Source: Aureococcus anophagefferens
Taxonomy: Eukaryota; Sar; Pelagophyceae; Pelagomonadales; Pelagomonadaceae
Length of the DNA stretch: 64,000 nucleotides
Assembly (NCBI RefSeq): GCF_000186865.1
Contig: NW_008705592.1
Location: 89,700 to 153,699 of the forward strand
Reading direction: 5' to 3'
Of this stretch, positions 1 to 7,500 are shown in pieces. The translations under genes were made by a program, and so were the position numbers. A model generated the notes under the pieces. It ran no database searches and was not told the origin of the DNA. It saw only the letters and a program-made list of their open reading frames with translations. Every line of letters begins with the position of its first letter. The first letter of the stretch is position 1.

Positions 1-75
1 CGCGGGCGCGGGCGCGGGCGCGGGCTCCGGCGCCGCGGGCTCCGCGGGCTCCGCGGGCGCGGGCGCGGGCGCGGG
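1..75. repeat. GCGGGC-type microsatellite in coding sequence
   Basis: A run of gcgggc and gctccgcg units at the window edge encodes the Ala-Pro / Pro-Glu-Ala tail of the minus-strand coiled-coil gene. Its length is likely to vary between strains and to be hard to assemble. Confidence 0.7.
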
Positions 76-963
76 CGCCGGGGCCCGCCCCCGGGGCGTC
101 TTGGGCCGCCGCCGGCCCCGGCGCCGCGCGTCCGCCGCGCGCGCGTCGCGCTCCTGGTCGAGGAGCGCGCGCGTCTTCTCGAGCTCGGTCGCCGCGCCCG
201 CGAGCTGCGAGTCGCGGCGCCGGAGGTCGCGCTCGAGGGCCGCGCCCTTGGCCCGGAGCCGCGCGGCCCGCGCCTCGGCCGCCGCGCGCGCGGCCTCGGC
301 CTCCCGCAGGGACCGCTCGAGGTCCCAGCGGAGGCGGCACGCGGCGACGGCCTTGGCCGCGGCGGCGACGCGCGCGTCCCCGGCGTCGACGACCGGCGGC
401 GGCGCCGGCTTCGCCCGCCGCGCCTCGACGGCGTCGGCCGCGGCCGCGCGCCGCGCGTGGCGGCCTAAACGCTCCGCGGCGCGCGTCCGCATCGTGAGCT
501 GGCGGATGCGGAACTTGAGCTTCCGCGCCGCCGGGTCCGCGGCCGCGAGCCGCGCGCGCCGCGCGCGCCAGGCGCGCTGCACGCGCGCCGCGGCGCTCGC
601 CTCCAGCGAGTCGAGGTCGACCTCCATGTCGTCCGCGACGGCGACGGCGACGGCGAAGACGTCCCGGAGTTTCGGCATCTCGAGCGGCCGCGACGACCCG
701 CCGCGCGCCTCGAGCAGCGCGAGGGCCTTGCGCAGCTCCGTGGCGAGCTTGAGCCGGTGGTCCTCGTAGGACACGCCCAGCTCGTCCAGGTGCGCGTAGA
801 GCTCGCGCGTCTCGTAGCCGAAGCCCGACGCCCAGGCGCGCACGCGCTCCAGCGACGCCTCGCCCACGCGGCAGCCGTACTGGGACAGGCCGATGCGCTT
901 GCACCAGGCCGCGCCGTCCGCGGGCGACAGGTCCTCGGCGGCCGTCGAGAGCGTGCCGCCCAT
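1..963 (-). CDS. IQ-motif / coiled-coil protein, C-terminus outside window
   Basis: An open frame runs from an ATG at 963 to the window edge with no stop (321 codons seen). The N-terminus MGGTLS fits an N-myristoylation site (Gly2, Ser6). Residues about 15-80 (AAWCKRIGLSQYGCRVGEAS onward) are helical and may form a small SAM-like module. An IQ-like segment (ARVQRAWRARRAR) suggests calmodulin binding. A charged Ala/Glu/Arg-rich coiled coil follows. The last ~35 codons become an Ala-Pro-Glu run encoded by the GC repeat at 1-100. The gene is divergent from the RING-CH gene, with 137 bp between the ATGs. Its frame has normal codon use and a clean start, unlike the Arg-rich frames that overlap it. 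I do not recognise the family; the function is unknown. Confidence 0.6.
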   Translation of the reverse strand, partial: MGGTLSTAAEDLSPADGAAWCKRIGLSQYGCRVGEASLERVRAWASGFGYETRELYAHLDELGVSYEDHRLKLATELRKALALLEARGGSSRPLEMPKLRDVFAVAVAVADDMEVDLDSLEASAAARVQRAWRARRARLAAADPAARKLKFRIRQLTMRTRAAERLGRHARRAAAADAVEARRAKPAPPPVVDAGDARVAAAAKAVAACRLRWDLERSLREAEAARAAAEARAARLRAKGAALERDLRRRDSQLAGAATELEKTRALLDQERDARAADARRRGRRRPKTPRGRAPAPAPAPAPAEPAEPAAPEPAPAPAPA

Positions 964-1100
964 GCTATCCCATTATCATCTCTATTAGCTAAAAAAAAAC
1001 TGCTGCAACTTGCTGTCAGCGAGCTGAGGCGACTGCGCCTTCGTCGACCGGTCCAGCCTCTGAGTCGACTACCGCGCCGGCGTGCACCGGTGATAGCGCG
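964..1100. promoter_or_regulatory. Divergent promoter region
   Basis: These 137 bp separate the start codons of two divergent genes. They hold the only AT-rich stretch nearby (ctattagctaaaaaaaaac). No TATA box in a fixed position is obvious. The promoter role is inferred from position and composition only. Confidence 0.45.
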
Positions 1101-2372
1101 ATGGCGGCGCTCGCCGGCTTCGCGCCGCCCAAGAAACTGGCCGGCTTCGCGGACGCGAAGAAGCAGCTCAAGGGCTTCGCCGACGCCGCGCCGGCGAAAT
1201 CCGCGGCTGCGCCGCTCACGAGCGCCGCAGCCGCGGCGCCCACACCCGCCGCGGCGCCGCTCAAGGGCTTCGCCGCGGCGAAGCCCGCGCCGCTCCAGGG
1301 CTTCGCCGCGGCGAGGCCCGCGCCGCGTTCCGCGGCGCCGTCGCGGTCGATCCCGCCCGGGCGCGTCGGCGGCCTCGTGCCTCGGGGCGTGCCGCTGACG
1401 AAATCCATCGGCGCCGGCGGCGCCGCGCGCCGGACCATGCTCGCGGAGCCGACGGTCGCGTCGGGCGTCTGCGACGGCTGCGGGTGGCGCGAGTGCCAGT
1501 GCGCGCACGCCAAGGTCGCGAAACTCGTCGGCCCGCCGCTCCCCGCGGACGCGCGGTGCCGCGTCTGCTTCGAGGGCCCCGAGGACTCCGACGAGCCCCT
1601 CGTGTCGCCCTGCGCGTGCCGCGGCGACTCCAAGTACGCGCACGCGAGTTGTCTCGCGGCGTGGGCCGAGGCCGCGTCGCGGCGCGGCGGCGCGCAGTCC
1701 TACAAGTGCCCGACGTGCAAGACGCGCTACTTCGGCGCGACGGCCGTCGCCCTCGCGGTGCAGCGCGTGGATCTAGAGCTGGACCGGCCCGCCGCGCCCG
1801 CGGACGACGGCGATTTGACGAACGTCGAGGCCGCCGTCTACAACATGAAGGTCGTCTGCGCCTACGAGGACGTCGCCTTGGACGCGGCGCTGCTCAAGCG
1901 CTACCTGAACCGCGCGACGCGCGCGGCCCGCGCGCCGGAGGTGCTCGCGGTCCTCGCGCGGCTCGACGGCGGCCGCGGGCCCGGCGGCGGCGGCGACCGG
2001 CCCGACGAGCGGGCGCTCGCGGCCGAGGTCGCGGCCGCGGACCCGAAGACGTCCGCGGACGAGCTCGACCTCGCGTCCAAGCGCCACGTCCTGTCCATGC
2101 TCGTCGTCGAGCGCTGCGTCCTCGCGCGCGAGGACGCGGGGGGCGTCGCGTCCGCGCGCGACGAGCGCCGCTACCTCGACGACGCGGAGAAGGCCAAGGC
2201 CCTCGCGGCCGCGGCCCTCGCGACGTGCCGCCGCATCCTCGGGCCGTCGCACCCGGACACGGGCAAGTACCTCCGCTTCTTCGGCCAGATCTCCATGGTC
2301 TGCCGCTTCCTCGGGGACAACGTCGCCACGCGCGCGAAGCGCGAGGCCGCCGTCGAGCGGCTCCGCGGCTAG
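1101..2372 (+). CDS. RING-CH (MARCH-type) E3 ubiquitin ligase-like protein
   Basis: A 423-residue single-exon protein. Residues about 153-210 form a C4HC3 RING-CH finger: CRVC, then CACRGD, HASCLAAW and CPTC in the right order and spacing for an E2-binding RINGv domain. Residues 1-80 carry repeats of the motif LxGFA (AGFADAKK, KGFADAA, KGFAAAKP, QGFAAARP), a low-complexity tail. The C-terminal ~100 residues include LGPSHPDTGKYL, reminiscent of kinesin-light-chain-type TPR helices. There is no transmembrane segment, so it is probably cytosolic, unlike membrane MARCH ligases. It ends 15 bp from the stop of the convergent gene. The start is the first ATG after the AT-rich divergent region. Confidence 0.8.
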   Translation: MAALAGFAPPKKLAGFADAKKQLKGFADAAPAKSAAAPLTSAAAAAPTPAAAPLKGFAAAKPAPLQGFAAARPAPRSAAPSRSIPPGRVGGLVPRGVPLTKSIGAGGAARRTMLAEPTVASGVCDGCGWRECQCAHAKVAKLVGPPLPADARCRVCFEGPEDSDEPLVSPCACRGDSKYAHASCLAAWAEAASRRGGAQSYKCPTCKTRYFGATAVALAVQRVDLELDRPAAPADDGDLTNVEAAVYNMKVVCAYEDVALDAALLKRYLNRATRAARAPEVLAVLARLDGGRGPGGGGDRPDERALAAEVAAADPKTSADELDLASKRHVLSMLVVERCVLAREDAGGVASARDERRYLDDAEKAKALAAAALATCRRILGPSHPDTGKYLRFFGQISMVCRFLGDNVATRAKREAAVERLRG

Positions 2373-2387
2373 GGGCGTCTTTTGCTG

Positions 2388-2849
2388 TTACGGGGGCCGT
2401 CGCCGCGCGCGCGCGGTCGCCTCGTTGATCGCGGAGATGTAGAAGTAGCCGGTCACCGTCGTGATCACGGGCAGGCCGGCGAGGCCGTAGCCGCCCGCCC
2501 GGCGGTAGAGCCACGCGACGAAGCGCTCCGTCAGCGGGATCGGCGGCGTCCCCGTCGAGACGCGGTGCGCGCCCAGGAGACCCCAGAACGGGAACAGCGC
2601 GGCCAGCGTCGACGCGACCCAGACGCCGTCGAGGGGCGGCGACGGCGCCGCTGCCGCTGGCGCCGCGGCCCGCGCTGCTGCCGGCGCTGCTGCCAGCGCT
2701 GCTGGATGTGCTGGCACTGCTGCTTGCGCTGCTGGCGCTGCTGGCGTTTTGAGCGGCGCCGATGCTTGCATTGCAGCGGTTATTGCAGACGGACTAGTGA
2801 GTTCTTTCGCAACGAGCGCATGCACCTCGTCCGCAGGCCGCGCGCGCAT
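2388..2849 (-). CDS. Small membrane protein with TM2-domain-like C-terminus
   Basis: 153 residues from an ATG at 2849 (an upstream TTG-led extension is not used). The N-terminal half is an Ala/Pro-rich linker made of AAPAA-like repeats. The C-terminal half has two hydrophobic segments around LGAHRVSTG and a GGYGLAGLP turn. That order matches the TM2 domain pattern (helix, GxxGxHR motif, second helix). Localisation is probably an internal membrane. The gene converges on the RING-CH gene with a 15-bp gap and is divergent from the MYND gene. The TM2 assignment is by eye and moderate; the function is unknown. Confidence 0.55.
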   Translation of the reverse strand: MRARPADEVHALVAKELTSPSAITAAMQASAPLKTPAAPAAQAAVPAHPAALAAAPAAARAAAPAAAAPSPPLDGVWVASTLAALFPFWGLLGAHRVSTGTPPIPLTERFVAWLYRRAGGYGLAGLPVITTVTGYFYISAINEATARARRRPP

Positions 2850-3003
2850 CGCGACGACGCGGGATGACGAGGAGAGCTGCAAGATAGAGCTGCGTCTTGT
2901 AAGTTGAAGGCAAACACATTTTTATTGACGCCGCCGCAGCATCTGCGGCTGCCCATCGCGCCGCCGGGAGTTGGCACCCGCACGGGAGGCGACTCGCCAG
3001 GGC

Positions 3004-4164
3004 ATGGCCGACAAGCGGCTCATCAAGGCGACGAAGCAGGAGATAAAGAACGTGTTGGGGAAGGGATGGACCTGCTCCGTCTGCACGAAGCCCGCCAAGC
3101 TGAACTGCATCTGCAACACGGCCCACTATTGCTCGAAGGACTGCCAGGTGATAGACTGGAAGACCCGGGGCCACAAGAGCGCCTGTAAGAAAATCCGTGC
3201 GGGAGAGGCGGGCCACGAAGAGGCGAAGTCAGACCCGGAGAGCAAGGAACCGCCCGTCTTCTACGGACCCGCGCCTCGGTCGTACGCGGATGACGTGCGC
3301 GACAGAATCCGTGCGGAGCATGAAGCTGCGTTGGCACAGCGAACGGCGAAGGACGAAGCGGGGGCGGAAGTAAAGCGTCATGATTCGCGTTGTCCGATCT
3401 GCCTCGTGGACTTCGACATCAACTCGGAAGATGTTCTTCGTCCTTGTTGCTGGAAAACGATCTGCTTTCAGTGTAGCGTTAACATTGGCCGCGCGCCCTG
3501 TCCTCTCTGTCGCGAGCCGGCGCCGCTGACCAACGAGGCGGAGGTCGCGATGATACAGCGCGGCGTGGACAAGGGCATCGCTGCAGCCATGTTTCACTTG
3601 GGAGTAGCTCATGTCGAAGGTCACCTCGGGGTCCGCAAAGCTCCCAAAAAGGCTGTGAAGCTGTTTGAACGGGCCATCGAACTCGGGGATACGAATGCGA
3701 TGACGCGTCTTCAGAAGATTTATCTAGATGGGCCAAGTGGTGTGAAGCGGAATCCGAAGAAGGCCAAGGAGCTGATGCAACGGGCGGCGGAGGCAGGTAA
3801 TGTATGGGGCTACCACAACTTTGCCAACCTCTGCCGGAAGGAAGGCAACCATGAGTTGGCGTTCAAGTACTGCAAACTCGCAGCTGATGCGGGCATCGCT
3901 GCATCTGAGTACAATATGGGTGTATCGTACCTGAAAGGTGAGTACGCTCAAGTCGATCATAACGAGGGTATGCGCTGGATGAAACTCGCGGCTAGTCACG
4001 GTGACGAGGGTGCCATCAAGCTCATGTCACAGCTCCAGCAGCTCGCAGCCGGCGACCTGAAACTGAGCCGCCTCGATGACTGCAAGCTCATGTCACAGAT
4101 CTCCGAGGCCGCGAAGAAGCATGCAGCGACCGGTGCCAACGAGCCTGCCGAGAAAACAGACTAG
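3004..4164 (+). CDS. MYND finger + RING + Sel1-repeat protein
   Basis: 386 residues. A MYND zinc finger lies at about 24-61 (CSVC, CIC, HYCSKDCQ, HKSAC). A RING-type finger lies at about 131-170 (CPICLVDF, CCWKTICFQC, CPLC). Four to five Sel1/TPR-like repeats follow at about 195-350 (MFHLGVAHVEG, AMTRLQKIYLDG, YHNFANLCRKEG, EYNMGVSYLKGEY). Sel1 arrays act as protein-binding scaffolds, so a substrate-binding ubiquitin ligase or adaptor is likely. Codon use is strikingly different from the neighbours: aaa, gaa, gta, gct, aat and cat are frequent, while flanking genes use almost only G/C-ending codons. This suggests a recently arrived or recently amplified multicopy gene. The start is the first ATG in frame. 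Confidence 0.85.
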   Translation: MADKRLIKATKQEIKNVLGKGWTCSVCTKPAKLNCICNTAHYCSKDCQVIDWKTRGHKSACKKIRAGEAGHEEAKSDPESKEPPVFYGPAPRSYADDVRDRIRAEHEAALAQRTAKDEAGAEVKRHDSRCPICLVDFDINSEDVLRPCCWKTICFQCSVNIGRAPCPLCREPAPLTNEAEVAMIQRGVDKGIAAAMFHLGVAHVEGHLGVRKAPKKAVKLFERAIELGDTNAMTRLQKIYLDGPSGVKRNPKKAKELMQRAAEAGNVWGYHNFANLCRKEGNHELAFKYCKLAADAGIAASEYNMGVSYLKGEYAQVDHNEGMRWMKLAASHGDEGAIKLMSQLQQLAAGDLKLSRLDDCKLMSQISEAAKKHAATGANEPAEKTD

Positions 4165-4582
4165 CCCGGTCACACAGATTCCGCAATCGATGCCTCCCCC
4201 CAACCCTCTCCGTTCCAGCGCGCGACAAGCTGTCCCGGCGCAATCAATTCGAAGTTTTTCTTTTCTTTCTTTTTTTTTCTTTTTTTTCAGCGGCTCTCGC
4301 GCAACACGCGCCGCCTCCTCTGCTCGGAACCTGACTGGCAACGTATCCCGCCTGCGGGATATGTTACTAGCCATGCCTCCCCAACCCCCGGGCACTGATA
4401 AGGCCGAAGTTACTCGTGCTCCTGGTATATAGGCGCGTGCATGAGCCAAAGCCGGAACCGGGATGGTCTCCGAGCCACGAACTCCCCCCCGCCCCGGTCG
4501 CCGCTCTGGGGAGCGCCCCTTAGGGAAGGGGCTTCTTGGGGCGCGCGGACGACGGCCGCGCGGGCCCGCGCTCGCCCGGGGC
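4165..4582. other. Intergenic: pyrimidine tract, hairpin, TATA-like site
   Basis: There is no gene here that I can support. It holds a strong T-rich tract ending in CAG (about 4255-4290), an 8-bp-arm palindrome TATCCCGC/GCGGGATA (about 4344-4361) and a TATA-like gtatatagg near 4425. The T-tract resembles a 3' splice site, so a spliced 3' UTR of the MYND/Sel1 gene is possible. The region separates two convergent genes. Confidence 0.4.
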
Positions 4583-7500
4583 CTAGAGGTTCCGGTAGCC
4601 GCGCCAGTCGGGCGGGCAGATGTTGCCGTTGGAGGCCATGAAGTTGACGACGGCGGACAGGGGCGCGTCGTCGGACTGGCGCTCCATGAGCGGCTGGAGC
4701 AGGTCGTAGGCGAGGGCCCAGTTGCCCTCGAGGTACGCCGCGCGGCCGCGGCTGAAACTCGCGAGGTACGCGTCGCAGTCGCCCTTGGAGTCGAAGTCGA
4801 AGAGCGCCGTGAGCTCGCTGTGGCCCAGGACGCCCTGGGCCTCGAGCCAGCGCTCGGGCTCCGCGGGCAGGAAGTCGTAGGTGTGGAGCGTCGTCGACGC
4901 GTCCGCGCCTGTGTGGAAATCAACCAGTGGAACGCCCTGTCCAGCAAAAACTTCAAACCTCTCTAGCTCGGTCAAATCGAAGTCGATTCGGCTGACTTTT
5001 GGACGGGTCGATTGCTCTCATCGAGTCCTCGAAGCACGACCGAAGAAGCTGGTCTGAACCGTTCGATTACCCTCACATTGAAGTCGGGTTGAAGATTCGA
5101 TTTCACGCAGGTCCGCGCCCTTGAGCTTCGCGCGGTCGATCTGCCGCACCGTCGCGCGCGTCGCCTGGGCAGGAAAAGGGTGATTCAAGTTCTCTTCAAC
5201 ATGAGTGTTCCGCGCGCGCGCGTTCCGGAAAAAGCATCCATGCTTCGGGACCGTTCCGAGAGCTGAACACTCGTCCAAAAATCAGCCAAAACGAGTGGGA
5301 AACGACCGAGATATGAGCCTTTGAAGTTGGGAATTTCGCACCCTTTTCCTGCCCTGCGCGTCGCGGGCGCGAGCTGGCTCACGAAGGGCCCGGACATGAG
5401 CATGGTCACGCCGTAGACCGCGGACGCCGCGAGCTCGAGGCGCGCGGCCAGGTTGACGTGGGGCGACATGAACGTGCAGTCCGCGTAGTCGTCGCCCGCG
5501 GAGCCCGCGGGCCGGTTCTCGATCGCGTGCCCAAAGTGGAGCCCCGACGCGAAGACGATGGCCGTGCCGTACTTGTCCATCTTGGCCACGACGCGGCTGA
5601 TGGCCGCGTGGCGCGCCCGCGACGGCGCGTGGAAGCTGAGCCCCGCGCGCTTCGTCTCCGTCGACAGCCGCTGCGCGATGCCCGACACCGCGCGCCGCAG
5701 CTTCGAGTTCCGGTGGGGGTCGTCGTCCTCGGACCCGCGGAAGTCGCAGGCGGCCAACGCGGACACGAGCTCCTTGTGCTTCGGCGACACGGCGTTGACG
5801 TGCGCGACGTCGAGCGCCGTCCGCACGAGGGCCTTGAACGCGGCGTCGCAGCACGACACCTCGGGCAGGTCGTCGTAGCTCAGCCCGCCCCAGCCCGGCC
5901 GGTCGCCCGCCGGCGCCGCGGCGACCTCCGGCGCCTCGAGCTCGCTCTTGCGGCTCCGCCAGACGAGCAGGAACGAGTTGGCCGCGTTCCGCGCCTCGCC
6001 GCCGCGGTAGCGGTCGAGCGCGCTGCGCACCAGATGCGCGACGACGGACACGTAGGAGAAGACGACGTCCGACTTGACGTGGTTGTTGTTGAGCGTCAGG
6101 TTGTGGATGTCCAAAAACGCGAAGGCCGCCTGGATGCGCACGGACTCGATGGCCGTCGCGCCCTCGACGGCGAGCGTCGCGCCGCCGCCGTCGCCTAAAA
6201 GCGCGTCCGTCGTCCCGAAGCCCAGGCGCAGCAGTTCGGAGATCTTCCCGATGGAGTGCTCCAGGAAGTCCGTCTCGTACTCGGCCTGCTGGGCGTCCCG
6301 CTTGAGCATGTCCAGCGACCGGCCGACCTTGGAGACGACCCGCAGCATGTCCGCGACGGGCCTCACGACGATGTCCTCCGCGACCTCGTTGAAGGACCAG
6401 GAGCTCACGACCACGAGCAAGGAGATGAAGATGATCAGCAGCAGGTCGTAGAACGCCTCGAGCTTGACGACCTGGCGCCGGCTCTGGATGACCTTCGTTT
6501 TCGACGCGAAGAAGTCGGGCCCGAGCATCGGGCCGCCGTAGTCGATCTTGTAGGTCACGGTCTCGCCGTAGCGCAGGTTGTCCAACACGTGATCCTTCTT
6601 GGGCACGTAGTCGTAGCCCGCGATGCGCAGGTAGAGCACGTCGAAGCGCCGCGCGTAGCTGTGGTCGACGAACGCGCTCCGTTGGGCGTGCGTCATGTTG
6701 CCCATGGCCTCCAAAATCTCGCGCTGGGGCTTGTACGCGTTGGGCTCCGCGTCGAGGTAGGGCGTCACGAGCAGCACGACGAGCACGACGAGGAGCATCT
6801 GGCGCGAGATCTTCTCCGCGAGGCGCGTGCCCATGGCCGCGCGCGCGGACCCGCCGGCGTCGACCTGCGCGGCCTCGCTCGCGTCCTCCTCCTTGGCGTC
6901 GCTGAAGCAGTCGAGGAACTTCATGAGCTTGGCCATGCGCACGAGGCGCACGAAGCGCATGAAGCGGATGAGGCGCACCGCGCGCGCGGTCCGCGTCGTG
7001 CCGCGCGCGGACGAGCTCTCCATGAGCCTGCGTGGAACTCAAATCTTCAAGCTGACTTCAATGTGAGCGTAATCGAACGGATTGCGCCGGACTCTTCGGC
7101 TGTGCTTCGAGAACTCGACGAGAGCAATTGATTCGTCCAAAAATCAGCCAAATCGACTTCGATTTGATCGAGCTAGAGAGGTTTGAAGTTTTTGCTGGAC
7201 AGGGCGTTCCACTGGTTGATTTCCACGCAGCCACGAGCGGGCTGCCCCGGCCGCCCTGGAGCCAGGGCACGTCGAGGACGATGGACGCCGCGCCCAGGAC
7301 GTCGAAGGCCATGAAGACGGAGCCCCAGTAGCCCGGCTCCTTGAGGCTGAGCAGCGCGATCTCGATGGCGAAGAGCCCGAGGAACGCCGTCAGCGTCACG
7401 TCGACGCCGAAATCCGCGCGCGGCCGCAGGTACGCGTGGCGGATGCTGTTGCCCACCAACGTCAAGATGGTCATGACGAAAAACAGCGTCTGGATCTGGT

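Noticed and set aside
4255..4290. T-rich tract ending in CAG taken as the acceptor of a further coding exon
   Set aside because: No frame continues from the MYND/Sel1 gene beyond its stop at 4164, and no matching downstream coding exon was found. I kept it as a possible UTR feature.
4583..4975. A separate small gene at 4583-4975
   Set aside because: Its start codon lies inside introner A1, and the encoded tail (CPPDWRGYRNL) is the conserved C-terminus of the upstream cyclase.
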